Shown here: one piece after another, positions 37,419-45,797 of the stretch
How positions within the stretch are numbered: the stretch's first letter is position 1
Layout of the letters: each line of letters begins with the position of its first letter
Position numbers and translations under genes: made by a program
The notes under the pieces: generated by a model
What the model saw: the letters and a program-made list of their open reading frames with translations, nothing else
What the model was told of the DNA's origin: nothing
Databases searched by the model: none
DNA from: Rhodococcus koreensis
GTDB lineage: Bacteria; Actinomycetota; Actinomycetes; Mycobacteriales; Mycobacteriaceae
Length of the DNA stretch: 64,000 nucleotides
Direction: 5' to 3'
Assembly: GCF_900105905.1 (NCBI RefSeq)
Contig: NZ_FNSV01000005.1
Span: 372,001-436,000 of the forward strand

Positions 37419-37476
37419 AACATGCCTCACCTGCTCTACGGGGCAGGGAAGGTGCCGAGCCCGGGTTCACCAGTAT

Positions 37477-37730
37477 TTGATACCCACCGACAGGGCGCAT
37501 GCGCCGACGTCGGCGACCGCGACCATCGGGCCGCTGCCGGTGACGACCGTCGCGGAGCGTATCGGCACCAATCCTCCGGTGCGGTGGGCCGACTTCGGCA
37601 TGGACGCCGCCGCGTTCTTCTTCGCACCTGGCCGAGTATCTGGAACTGTCCCCCGCCCGCTCCCCTGCGCCCCGACCTGCTCGAGCGCATGAAGGCCGTC
37701 GCGCGGCGACGTCTGTGGCTGGCCACCTGA
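37477..37730 (+). pseudogene. Frame-disrupted hypothetical gene
   Basis: One frame gives PTDRAHAPTSATATIGPLPV, TTVAERIGTNPPVRWADFGM, DAAAFF; the continuation in another frame gives DLLERMKAVARRRLWLAT. Both parts have proper codon bias, so a single gene with a slip near 37620 is likely. No family recognised. Confidence 0.4.
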
Positions 37731-37816
37731 CACGCCTCGAAATGTTCTTTCATACGGGTTACCCCGGATCGCGGCGCAACGGGTCACTGTCCTCGACGTC
37801 GTGCCGTGACTTCGTC

Positions 37817-37842
37817 GTTTGATGTGCCGGGCACGCGGGTAG
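37817..37842 (+). promoter_or_regulatory. SigF/SigB-like promoter for CsbD
   Basis: GTTT, 16 bases, GGGTAG, 47 bases before the CsbD ATG. Confidence 0.7.
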
Positions 37843-37889
37843 GCGTCGGAAACGAAGGCACGTTACTCACCGACGAGGAGGCAAAACCC

Positions 37890-38132
37890 ATGGTTGACGA
37901 CAAGTCCGGTCCCGCCGAAGCCGTCAAAGGTGTGGTCGAAGACGTGAAGGGAAAAGCCAAGGAGGCCGCCGGCGCGGCCACCGGCCAGGACGACCTGACC
38001 CGGGAGGGACAGGCACAGCAGGACAAGGCTGCCGCCCAACGAGAGGCAGCGGACAAGGAAGCAGCGGCCGAGAAGGCGCGCGCCGAGGCCGGTGTCCACG
38101 AACAACGCGAGCGCGCCGAACAGGACAAGTAG
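37890..38132 (+). CDS. CsbD family stress protein
   Basis: 80 residues from the ATG at 37890 (GAGGAGG upstream). GPAEAVKGVVEDVKGKAKEA, AGAATGQDDLTREGQAQQDK carries the CsbD signature, followed by an Ala/Glu/Lys helix (REAADKEAAAEKARAEAGVH). Small, very hydrophilic and probably disordered until bound. A similar protein in Rhodococcus is known as microaggregate-binding protein. It has its own SigF-like promoter, in line with sigma-B control of CsbD in Bacillus. Confidence 0.92.
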   Translation: MVDDKSGPAEAVKGVVEDVKGKAKEAAGAATGQDDLTREGQAQQDKAAAQREAADKEAAAEKARAEAGVHEQRERAEQDK

Positions 38133-38162
38133 CCACGGGCTATTCGATGGGAGGAACACCAG

Positions 38163-38431
38163 ATGGCCCGCAAAGATTCGCAGCCCCAGCTCAAAGACCA
38201 GGACATGTACGAGGAATTGCGGAAGAAGGGTGATTCCAAGGAGAAGGCGGCCCGCATCTCCAATGCGGCAGCCAATCGCGGCCGCAGAATGTCGGAAAGA
38301 CGGGCGGGAAATCCCCATCCTACGAGGACTGGACGGTGAACGAGCTGAAGAAACGGGCGAAAGAACTGGGCTTGGAAGGCTATTCGAAGCTGAACAAAAA
38401 GGATCTCATCGACGAACTGCGCAATCACTAG
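38163..38431 (+). pseudogene. Rho_N-domain protein, frameshifted
   Basis: MARKDSQPQLKDQDMYEELR, KKGDSKEKAARISNAAANR reads in the first frame; then a slip near 38285, and the second frame continues VGKTGGKSPSYEDWTVNELK, KRAKELGLEGYSKLNKKDLI, DELRNH. Together they make the common actinobacterial small protein with a C-terminal Rho termination factor N-terminal-like (SAP-like) motif. The span of 269 bases is not a multiple of three. A sequencing error is the alternative explanation. Confidence 0.8.
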
Positions 38432-38505
38432 TGCGTTGACCACGAACGTTGGCCGGGGTGGGTGACACACCGCTGAGAATCCGGCGGTATGTCCGGGGAT
38501 TGTTG

Positions 38506-38538
38506 CACTCTCGAGGGCAGTAGTAGCTGTCGAGAGTG
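38506..38538. promoter_or_regulatory. Inverted repeat at the IS630 left end
   Basis: CACTCTCGA pairs with TCGAGAGTG across 15 bases just before the transposase start. Could be a transposase binding site or operator. Confidence 0.5.
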
Positions 38539-39526
38539 TGGGGTGGTTTGTGGCGGAACCGGTTCGAGCGCGTCGATTGACCGATGCGGAAGGCATGCGG
38601 CTGCAACAGATTGTGCGTCGCGGCAAGGGGTCGGCGATCCGGGTGCGCCGGGCCATGATCATCATGGCATCGGCGTCCGGGACACCGGTGCCGGCAATCG
38701 CGCGGCTGGTGGCCGCCGCTGAGGACACCGTGCGGGATGTGATCCACGCGTTCAACGACAAAGGCCTGGCCGCGCTGGACCCTCGGTGGGCGGGAGGTCG
38801 TCCCCGCCTGATCACCGATGACGACATCGCCTTCGTCGTCACGACGGCCACCACGCGCCCGGCCAAGCTCGGACAGCCGTTCACGCACTGGAGCCTGCGC
38901 AAACTCGCCGCCTACCTGGCCGACAACCCGGCCCGGGTCGTTGGGATCGGGCGCGAGCGGCTGCGACAGATCCTGCGTGAGCGTGGGATCACGTTCCAGC
39001 GCACCCGCACGTGGAAAGAGTCCACCGACCCGGACAAGGAGGCGAAACTGGACCGGATCGAGCAGGTCACCACCGAGCACCCGGACCGGTGCTTTCGCGT
39101 TCGACCAGTTCGGTCCGTTGTCGATCCGGCCCTGCCACGGATCGGCGTGGGCACCGCAGTCCAAGCCGCATCGGCTGCCCGCAACCTACCGCCGTACCCA
39201 CGGAATCCGGTACTTCCACGGCTGCTACAGCCTCGGTGACGACCAGCTGTGGGGTGTGACTCGCCGCCGCAAGGGCGGCGATCACAGCCTGGCCGCGTTC
39301 AAGTCGATCAGGGCCGCGCGCCCCGACGGCGAGCCGGTTTATGTGATCCTGGACAACCTTTCGGCGAACAAGACACCCAAAATCCGTTCTTGGGCGGCGG
39401 AAAACAACGTCGAACGGTGTTTCACGCCGACCAACGCGTCCTGGGCGAACCCGATCGAGGCCCAGTTCGGACCGTTGCGCACATTCGTGATGGGCGATTC
39501 GAACCACCCTGACCGGAAAATGCCGA
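38538..39526 (+). pseudogene. IS630 family transposase, N-terminal and central part
   Basis: GTG 38538 or 38550. The N-terminal helix-turn-helix (RARRLTDAEGMRLQQIVRRG, IARLVAAAEDTVRDVIHAFN, DKGLAALDPRWAGGRPR) is followed by QRTRTWKESTDPDKEAKLDR. At about 39093 an extra T shifts the frame; the second frame continues AFDQFGPLSIRPCHGSAWAP, YFHGCYSLGDDQLWG, DGEPVYVILDNLSANKTPKI (catalytic D) and RCFTPTNASWANPIEAQFGP (catalytic E). Homology ends at GDSNHP near 39515, where the first IS110 element begins. The missing C-terminus is found at 42672-42841. Confidence 0.9.
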
Positions 39527-39598
39527 AGGTGGGTGGCAGGCGATAGCATCCGGCGTAGCTTGCGGAGCCGGATCAGTTTGTGAAGGTATGTGTTTGGG

Positions 39599-40981
39599 TT
39601 AGGCAGCGGGCGTGACGGTGACCCGGTAGCCGAGGGCGGCGAGCTGGGCGAGGTGGCTGCGAAGCTTGCGTTCGGTGTTGATGTGGCGGGTGTGATAGTC
39701 GGCGCCGAGGTCGTGGAACCGGACGTTTGTGTCGATGAGCAGATGCCAGACCACGACGAGGATGGAGCGGGCGACGGCGACGAGGGCTTTGAGCTTGCCG
39801 CGACGTTTGACGATTCGCCGGTAGCGTTCGCCGAGGAAGGTGTTTGTTTTGGCGGCTGCGGCGGCGGCCTCGCCGAGCACTCCCTTGAGATAGGGATTGC
39901 CCTTGCCGGTTCGACCGCCGCGCTGGATCGGCCCGGACTGGATGGTGCGCGGGCACAGTTTCGCCCACGACACCAGGTGCGCAGCCGTGGGAAACACTGT
40001 CATGTCCGGTCCGACTTCGGCGAGAATGATCTGCGCGGCGCCACGCCCGACGCCGGGAATTTCGTCGAGCCGCTCGATCACAGTGAGTCCAGACCCGCCG
40101 CGCGCCGCGTCGTGGCCGTCGGCCGGCACCGTGTCACCGGGCTCGTCGATGCTGGTGACCAGCAGGTCGTCGATGCGGGTGGTGAGCCTCGCGATCTGTG
40201 CGTTGAGGGTGTCGATCTGGTCGAGCAGCATCCGGGCCAGCTCGGCGTGATGATCGTCGAACCGGCCGGTGAGGGCCTCGACGAGGGCGTTGTGCTTGGC
40301 TTTCATCGCGCCGCGGGCCAGACCGGCGAGCCGCCGCGGGTCACGCTCGCCCGCGATCAGCGCCTCCAGCATGTCGCGCACCGACAGGGTACCCAGACTG
40401 GAAGCCACCGACGACACCTTGATCAGCGCGTCCTCCAGCAGTTTCTCGAGTCGTTGCCAATAGCGGGTGCGATCACGGGTCAGATCGATCCGCAGCCGGG
40501 TGTAGTCGCGCAACTGCCGGATCGGTTGCGGCGGGACGAAACTCGGCCGCAGTAGACCTTTCTCGGTGAGTTTGGCGAGCCACACGGCGTCGAGCTTGTC
40601 CGTTTTCGGGCGTCCCGGCACGTTCTTCACATCGCGGGCGTTGACCAGCTGCACCGTCAACCCGGCCGATTCGAGCAGATAGAACCAGATCCGCCAGTAG
40701 TCCGAGGTCGATTCAACGGTGATCCTCTCGATCCCCGCCGCCACCAGCTGCTCGCCGAGATCCGTAATCGCGGCAGTCGTGGCCGAGACGTCCCACACCG
40801 TGCTGCCGCGCCGGCCTGGTCGTCTCGGATCCGGTGTCCGGGTGCACACCTTGCCCGAGGCCTTGGCCACGTCGATGGCGCACACACACTCGACCACCAG
40901 TTCGTGCTCAGCATCGGGAATCTGTTCCGGCAATGAATTCACTTCTGTTGTCCTCCTTCCGCATCCCACACGCATACACAA
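39599..40981 (-). CDS. IS110 family recombinase (element 1)
   Basis: Up to 460 residues; the real start may be some 20-30 codons later, near PDAEHELVVECVCAIDVAKA. The N-terminal RuvC-like DEDD domain shows AIDVAK (D), TVESTSDYW (E) and RPKTDKLDAVWLAKL (D-x-x-D). The C-terminal Tnp domain has DEIPGVGRGAAQIILAEVGP and SGPIQRGGRTGKGNPYLKGV, with the catalytic Ser region. IS110 recombinases use a bridge RNA from the element's noncoding end to choose target and donor DNA. Only about 70 bases of noncoding sequence follow the stop, so the RNA should lie upstream (40982-41420). The frame is intact, so the element may be active. Confidence 0.93.
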   Translation of the reverse strand: MCMRVGCGRRTTEVNSLPEQIPDAEHELVVECVCAIDVAKASGKVCTRTPDPRRPGRRGSTVWDVSATTAAITDLGEQLVAAGIERITVESTSDYWRIWFYLLESAGLTVQLVNARDVKNVPGRPKTDKLDAVWLAKLTEKGLLRPSFVPPQPIRQLRDYTRLRIDLTRDRTRYWQRLEKLLEDALIKVSSVASSLGTLSVRDMLEALIAGERDPRRLAGLARGAMKAKHNALVEALTGRFDDHHAELARMLLDQIDTLNAQIARLTTRIDDLLVTSIDEPGDTVPADGHDAARGGSGLTVIERLDEIPGVGRGAAQIILAEVGPDMTVFPTAAHLVSWAKLCPRTIQSGPIQRGGRTGKGNPYLKGVLGEAAAAAAKTNTFLGERYRRIVKRRGKLKALVAVARSILVVVWHLLIDTNVRFHDLGADYHTRHINTERKLRSHLAQLAALGYRVTVTPAA

Positions 40982-41420
40982 CGGCGGGCCGCCTGGGGGC
41001 CTCGGTCAAGGGAACCGAAATTCTGACCGGCGTGCTCGGAGCAACAATGCGTGACCCTTCCAGGTCGGGGCCGCGGCGCCAGGCTAATGAACGAGCTCAG
41101 GCTCAAGGGAAAGTCGGCGTCGGCAGGCGACCCGATCCCATTTTCGCGCCTGCGAGGCGTCCCCGGGAGGATAGGTGGCTAATGGGAGTCGATCAGCGAG
41201 CCTTCGACAGGTAACGGATCCGGAAGGGGAAGCTGATCACCGAGCCGCCGGCCGGTGAGCACCGCGAGACCCGGGAGTGAGGGTCGATTCCTAGGGTTAG
41301 ATCGTGCCCCGGCCGGTCGGTGAGGTCACCTATAGCGCTGATGGGGTGTCGTGCCGCGAGCACTGATCCATTAGGTAGCCGCCGGGTGCCTCTGGGCTCG
41401 AACAGGTTTCACCAGAATAA
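40982..41420. other. Shared noncoding region of two divergent IS110 elements, candidate bridge RNA sites
   Basis: 439 bases without a gene between the two divergent recombinase genes. In IS110-group elements the left-end noncoding part upstream of the recombinase encodes the bridge RNA. Both elements have almost no noncoding DNA on their other sides, so both bridge RNAs should be here. I did not fold the sequence. Confidence 0.5.
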
Positions 41421-42653
41421 GTGAACCGAAGGAGGCGATCGATGATCTTCGTTGGAGACGATTGGGCCGAACAACATCACGACGTGCACCTGATGGATGA
41501 CACGGGAAGGCGGCTGTCGGCGCGTCGGCTACCGGAAGGGCTGGCCGGCATCCGCGCGCTGCACGAACTGATAGCCGAGCACGCCGCAGACCCAGGTCAG
41601 GTCGTGGTCGGCATCGAAACCGACCGCGGCCTGTGGGTGCAGGCGCTGACCGCCGCCGGGTACCAGGTGTACCCGGTCAACCCCCTCGCGGCCGCCCGCT
41701 ACCGCGACCGCCACCACGTCTCGGGCGCGAAGTCCGACGCCGGTGACGCCAAACTGCTCGCGGATCTGGTGCGCACGGACCGGCACAACCACCGCCCGAT
41801 CGCGGGCGACAGCCCGGACGCGGAGGCGATCAAGGTCCTCGCCCGCGGACACCAGAATCTGATCTGGGCCCGCACCCGGCAGACCAACATGCTGCGCTCG
41901 GCGCTGCGCGAGTACTACCCGGCCGCGCTGGAGGTATTCGACGACCTGCACGACCGCGACACCCTTGCCGTGCTCGGTCGCGCCCCGACACCCGCCGAGG
42001 CCGCGCACCTGACCCTGCCGGCGATCCGATCCGCCCTCAAAAAAGCTGGTCGGCAACGCAACCTCGACACCAGGGCCCGCGAAATCCAGGCCGGGCTGAG
42101 GGTCGAGCAACTCGCCGCGCCGGCGCCGGTCGTCGCCGCGTTCGCCGCCACCACCAGGGCGGCGGTCGGTCTCATCGTCGAGTTGAACCGGCAGATCACC
42201 GAACTCGAGGCCGAACTGGCAACACATTTTGAGGCACACCCGGACGCCGACATCTACCGCTCCCTGCCAGGACTTGGTTATGTGCTCGGCGCCCGGGTGC
42301 TCGGTGAGTTCGGGGACGACCCCGACCGCTACACCACCGCCAAGTCTCGCAGAAACTACGCCGGAACCTCACCCTTGACGGTCGCGTCCGGCAAGAAACG
42401 CGCGGTGCTCGCCCGCCACGTCCGCAACCGGCGTCTCTACGACGCCATCGACCAATGGGCGTTCTGCGCACTGTCGTCCAGTCCCGGCGCCCGCGAGTTC
42501 TACGACCAGCGACGCGACGCCGGCGACCTGCACCACCAAGCCCTCCGCGCCCTCGGCAACCGCCTCGTCGGCATCCTCCACGGCTGCCTCCGACACCGCA
42601 CCCGCTACGACGAACACATCGGGTGGGACCACCGCACCATCCGGGCTGCTTGA
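41421..42653 (+). CDS. IS110 family recombinase (element 2)
   Basis: 410 residues, different subgroup from element 1. DEDD motifs: MIFVGDDWAEQHHDVHLMDD (D), QVVVGIETDRGLWVQ (E) and HHVSGAKSDAGDAKLLADLV (D-x-x-D). Middle coiled coil VGLIVELNRQITELEAELAT. C-terminal Tnp domain: YRSLPGLGYVLGARVLGEFG, TAKSRRNYAGTSPLTVASGK. GGAGG lies before the in-frame ATG at 41442 (start there or the GTG at 41421). The stop is only about 18 bases before IS630 sequence resumes, so its bridge RNA must lie upstream. Confidence 0.93.
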   Translation: MNRRRRSMIFVGDDWAEQHHDVHLMDDTGRRLSARRLPEGLAGIRALHELIAEHAADPGQVVVGIETDRGLWVQALTAAGYQVYPVNPLAAARYRDRHHVSGAKSDAGDAKLLADLVRTDRHNHRPIAGDSPDAEAIKVLARGHQNLIWARTRQTNMLRSALREYYPAALEVFDDLHDRDTLAVLGRAPTPAEAAHLTLPAIRSALKKAGRQRNLDTRAREIQAGLRVEQLAAPAPVVAAFAATTRAAVGLIVELNRQITELEAELATHFEAHPDADIYRSLPGLGYVLGARVLGEFGDDPDRYTTAKSRRNYAGTSPLTVASGKKRAVLARHVRNRRLYDAIDQWAFCALSSSPGAREFYDQRRDAGDLHHQALRALGNRLVGILHGCLRHRTRYDEHIGWDHRTIRAA

Positions 42654-42671
42654 CAAGTTACAGCCCTGGGA

Positions 42672-42841
42672 TGTCTAACCACACCGTTCTGGCCCGGCGC
42701 CTGCAGGACTACCTGCGCTGGCGCAACGTCAACGCCCGCCACCCTGACATCCTCGCAGCACAACGCCAAGAACGCGCCCGCGTCCGCAGCGAACGCCAAC
42801 AACGCTGGGGCCGACCACGGGCGTGTACAGCAGCGGCCTGA
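42672..42841 (+). pseudogene. IS630 family transposase, C-terminal part
   Basis: SNHTVLARRLQDYLRWRNVN, ARHPDILAAQRQERARVRSE, RQQRWGRPRACTAAA is the conserved IS630 C-terminal tail, missing from the N-terminal part that ends 3.1 kb upstream. Confidence 0.85.
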
Positions 42842-42910
42842 CCGGTGAACGTTCATGGCCAACGCACTAGCCCAACTGTCCGTCGAAGCCGTCACCTTTG
42901 CCACTGGCGT

Positions 42911-42948
42911 CAACCCGGCAGTGTCCCCCACATCAACCCGGCAGTGTC
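42911..42948. repeat. Short direct duplication at the SDR gene end
   Basis: CAACCCGGCAGTGTC occurs at 42911-42925 and 42934-42948, duplicating the last codons of the SDR gene just past its stop, probably connected with the IS630 insertion. Confidence 0.7.
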
Positions 42949-43781
42949 TCCCCACCCAACGGGGCGAGCACCTCCCCGGAGTAGTACGACGACAGCAGAC
43001 CGGACGCGAAGAACACGTAGGACGGGGCGATCTCGTCGGGCTGGGCGGCCCGCCCATAGGGGGCCTGGTTCCCGAAGTCCGCGACCTTCTCCTCGTCCAT
43101 GGTCGCCGGGATCAAGGGGGTCCAGACCGGCCCGGGTGCCACACAGTTGACACGGATTCCGCGGCCGAGCAGGGTCTGCGCCAACGAGTACGTCAATGCC
43201 GTCACCGCACCCTTGGTCGCGGAATAGTCGATCAGCGACTTGTTCCCGCGCAACCCGTTGACCGAGCCGGTGTTGATGATGGCCGAGCCCCGGCCGAGAT
43301 GCGGCACCGCCGCCTTGCTCACGTGGAAATAGCTGTCGATGTTCACCGAGAACGTGCGCCGCCACTGCTCCTCGGACAGCTCCAGGAAGTCGTCGACCGG
43401 CTGTTGGTAGGCGACATTGTTGACGACGATGTCGAGCCCACCCAGTTCCGAGACCGTGCGGGCCACCACGTCACGGCAGTGCTCCGGCGAGGCCAGATCG
43501 CCGGCGAAGGTGCGGCAGCGTCGCCCCTGCTTGTCGACCAACTCGGCCGTGTGGGCCGCGTCGTCGCTCTCCTCGAGGTAGGCGATGGCCACGTCGGCGC
43601 CCTCTTTCGCGAACGCCACCGCCACGGCGCGGCCGATCCCCGAGTCACCGCCGGTGACCAGCGCCCGTTTGCCCTTCAGTAAGTCGTTGCCCCGGTACGC
43701 GCGCATCTCGTCCTGCGGTTCCTCGGCCATCTCCGAGGTGCGACCGGGGTAGTCGATGGTGTGTGGGGTGTGTTCGCTCAT
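42933..43781 (-). CDS. SDR family oxidoreductase (paralogue of 29392)
   Basis: 282 residues. Rossmann motif KRALVTGGDSGIGRAVAVAF, LDIVVNNVAYQQPVDDFLEL, structural INTGSVNGLRGNK and catalytic SLIDYSATKGAVTALTYSLA (Tyr-x-x-x-Lys). IRVNCVAPGPVWTPLIPATM is shared with the 29392 protein. N-terminal 40 residues (TPHTIDYPGRTSEMAEEPQD) are the extension typical of this stress-associated subgroup. Ribosome site GGAGAGG before the ATG. The cofactor is probably NADP(H); substrate unknown. The stop lies 90 bases from the IS630 remnant. Confidence 0.93.
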   Translation of the reverse strand: MSEHTPHTIDYPGRTSEMAEEPQDEMRAYRGNDLLKGKRALVTGGDSGIGRAVAVAFAKEGADVAIAYLEESDDAAHTAELVDKQGRRCRTFAGDLASPEHCRDVVARTVSELGGLDIVVNNVAYQQPVDDFLELSEEQWRRTFSVNIDSYFHVSKAAVPHLGRGSAIINTGSVNGLRGNKSLIDYSATKGAVTALTYSLAQTLLGRGIRVNCVAPGPVWTPLIPATMDEEKVADFGNQAPYGRAAQPDEIAPSYVFFASGLLSSYYSGEVLAPLGGETLPG

Positions 43782-43917
43782 GCACCTCTCCGATCCGGTG
43801 AACGGTCACCCGGTCGGGTACCCGACCCATCGGAAGGCAAATCGGGGAGCCCGCGGCCGGGCAAGAGGCCGATGCCCCAGTCCGCTGACGGCTCATCCGT
43901 CTTCGCGGTACCCGATG

Positions 43918-45384
43918 TCACCGGTGCGCGACGACCCTCACCGTCTTCAGGGTCGAATCGGTGGCGTCCGGCACGGCCATGCCCGCGGCGTGTCCTGTGC
44001 GCAGATAGTCGATGACGGCGGTGTCGAGTCGCTCGCCGGGCACGACCGCCGGGATCCCCGGCGGGTACGGGGTGAGTTGTTCGGCGGCGATCCGCCCGGC
44101 CGCATCGTCGGCGGCGATCATCTCCGACGGCCCGAAGAACGCATCACCCGGCGCCAGGACGGATTCGAGCTGCAGGTCGTCGGGGCGGGGCAGATCGATG
44201 TGCGGTGCCGGCTCGAAGGAGGCGGAAGCGGCACTCATCTCCGTGAGGGCGCGGATAAGTCGGTCGGTGGTGTCCTCGTCGTCGGCCATGGACATGGTGG
44301 CGAGGATGCGCCGGTGATCGGACATGCCGACGTCCACCCGGCAATGGGCGCGCAGCCAGTCGCCGCACTGGTAGCCGGTGGCACCGGTCGCGCTCACGTC
44401 GATCAGGATCTGCAGACGGTCCAGGTCGTGGCAGGCCTCCTTGCCCAACAGGCGGTCCTCGAGGACGTCGAGCCGATCGATGTCGTCGATGCGCCCGCGG
44501 GTCCGGCGGGCTAGGGACAGGGCAGATCCCAGCAGCTCCGCGCCGCGCTCGACCATCTGCCTTCGCCACCCGTCCAGGGCGGAGTAGATCATCACATTGG
44601 GGCTGGTGGTCATCAGCAGGTCGGCGCACGCGGACAGGTGGGCACCGTCCACGAGATTCCCTTGGACGTGGAAGACCGATCCCTGCTCGAATCCGGCACC
44701 CATCTTGTGGACGCTCACGACGCAGACGTCCGCGCCCGCGTCCATCGCCCAGGTCGGCAGGTCGTCGTGGAACGGCAGGTGCGCTCCCCAGGCCTCGTCG
44801 ATGATCAACGGTTTGCCCCGCTGATGACACACATCGGCGATCGCGGCGATGTCGGCGCAGGTGCCGTACGGGCTGGGACTGACGACGATGGCACCGGCGG
44901 CATCGGGATGCTCCTCCCAGGCGGCGCGCACCTGCTCCGGGGACGGCGCGTGGGAGAAATGCAACTCTTCGTCCCACCGCGGGGTGATCCACCGCGGTGT
45001 GACCCTGCTGAAGATCAGGCCCGCGACGATCGACTTGTGCGAATCACGGCCCACGAGCAGCCCGCCCGGATCGTTACCGGCCACCGCCATCATCGCCGCT
45101 TTCACCGACAGCGAACTTCCGCAGGTCGAGAAGAACGCCCGATCGGCGCCCACCGCCTCGGCCATGAGGTCTTCGGCGTCGGCGAGATAGCGATTACTCG
45201 AGGTGCGGTCATCCAGACCGGAGGCGGCAAGCACATCGGAGCGGAACGGGTCGATCCCGAGCACCTCCGTGACCCGTTCGTCGGCGCTGCGGCCCTGCCG
45301 GTGCCCGGGCGGGGTGAACCCGTACCGGTCACGGCGGTGGTAGTCGGCCAGCGCCTCCAACAACGGTGCATGTGACTGATCCAT
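43918..45384 (-). CDS. Orn/Lys/Arg decarboxylase family PLP enzyme
   Basis: 488 residues from the ATG at 45384. TPPGHRQGRSADERV, FFSTCGSSLSVKAAMMAVAG, GRDSHKSIVAGLIFS, then AIVVSPSPYGTCADIAAIAD, PLIIDEAWGAHLPFHDDLPT (Asp contacting the pyridine N) and VVSVHKMGAGFEQGSVFHVQ with the PLP-binding Lys. These are the aspartate-aminotransferase-fold motifs of the basic amino acid decarboxylases of the short (Bacillus SpeA/YaaO-like) type; the C-terminal domain has LTPYPPGIPAVVPGE. Product is cadaverine, putrescine or agmatine; the substrate cannot be told from sequence. A candidate SigF-like promoter ends 11 bases before the start. Confidence 0.92.
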   Translation of the reverse strand: MDQSHAPLLEALADYHRRDRYGFTPPGHRQGRSADERVTEVLGIDPFRSDVLAASGLDDRTSSNRYLADAEDLMAEAVGADRAFFSTCGSSLSVKAAMMAVAGNDPGGLLVGRDSHKSIVAGLIFSRVTPRWITPRWDEELHFSHAPSPEQVRAAWEEHPDAAGAIVVSPSPYGTCADIAAIADVCHQRGKPLIIDEAWGAHLPFHDDLPTWAMDAGADVCVVSVHKMGAGFEQGSVFHVQGNLVDGAHLSACADLLMTTSPNVMIYSALDGWRRQMVERGAELLGSALSLARRTRGRIDDIDRLDVLEDRLLGKEACHDLDRLQILIDVSATGATGYQCGDWLRAHCRVDVGMSDHRRILATMSMADDEDTTDRLIRALTEMSAASASFEPAPHIDLPRPDDLQLESVLAPGDAFFGPSEMIAADDAAGRIAAEQLTPYPPGIPAVVPGERLDTAVIDYLRTGHAAGMAVPDATDSTLKTVRVVAHR

Positions 45385-45394
45385 ACGGGTGCGG

Positions 45395-45420
45395 GTACCC
45401 ACCACCTCCAGACCCGAAAT
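45395..45420 (-). promoter_or_regulatory. Candidate SigF/SigB-like promoter, nearly leaderless
   Basis: Reverse strand: ATTT, 16 bases, GGGTAC, 11 bases before the decarboxylase ATG. The -35 segment lies in a 17-base tandem repeat (CCTCCAGACCCGAAATC at 45406 and 45424). Confidence 0.45.
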
Positions 45421-45635
45421 CCGCCTCCAGACCCGAAATCGGGGTCCCCACCCCGCTGGCACCGCCCCGTCGGGGTCCCATTCGCACTACCGCCGCACGG
45501 AAACACATGCCGGAAACCTGAACCCGTTCGCGATCCCCGATGTGCCGTTACCGCAGCCCACGCCCACCCGTTCCACGTCGCCCGGTGCAGTCTCGTCCCC
45601 CTTCTGCCCTTGCCCTTTGCCGACCGCACCATTGC

Positions 45636-45689
45636 GATGCTCACCGTTGGCCGGATGCTCACCGTTGGCCGGATGCTCACCGTCGGCGG
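45636..45689. repeat. 18-bp tandem repeat, three units
   Basis: GATGCTCACCGTTGGCCG repeated three times (third copy with one change), in the gene-free gap between the decarboxylase and the helical paralogue B. Confidence 0.9.
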
Positions 45690-45797
45690 ACGGTGCCGTT
45701 GATCGTCGCCCGCTGCCGGATCCCCCGGGAAGATCCGGTGGGTGACACACGCGACGCGAGCGACCCCTGCTCGGGCCGGCGACGACAACGGCCCCGG

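Larger units (their letters stand above)
39516..42671. mobile_element. Two IS110 family elements inserted in the IS630 transposase gene
   Basis: The coding text of the IS630 transposase stops at GDSNHP before 39516 and resumes at SNHTVLARRLQDYLRWRNVN from about 42672. Everything between consists of two divergently oriented IS110 recombinase genes and their noncoding ends. AACCAC occurs at both junctions. Confidence 0.8.

Noticed and set aside
37422..37730. 102-residue plus-strand frame as an intact gene
   Set aside because: Coding bias changes frame inside it; listed instead as a low-confidence disrupted gene.
45636..45689. Possible iteron origin
   Set aside because: Three 18-base units but no replication initiator gene, AT-rich region or DnaA boxes nearby.
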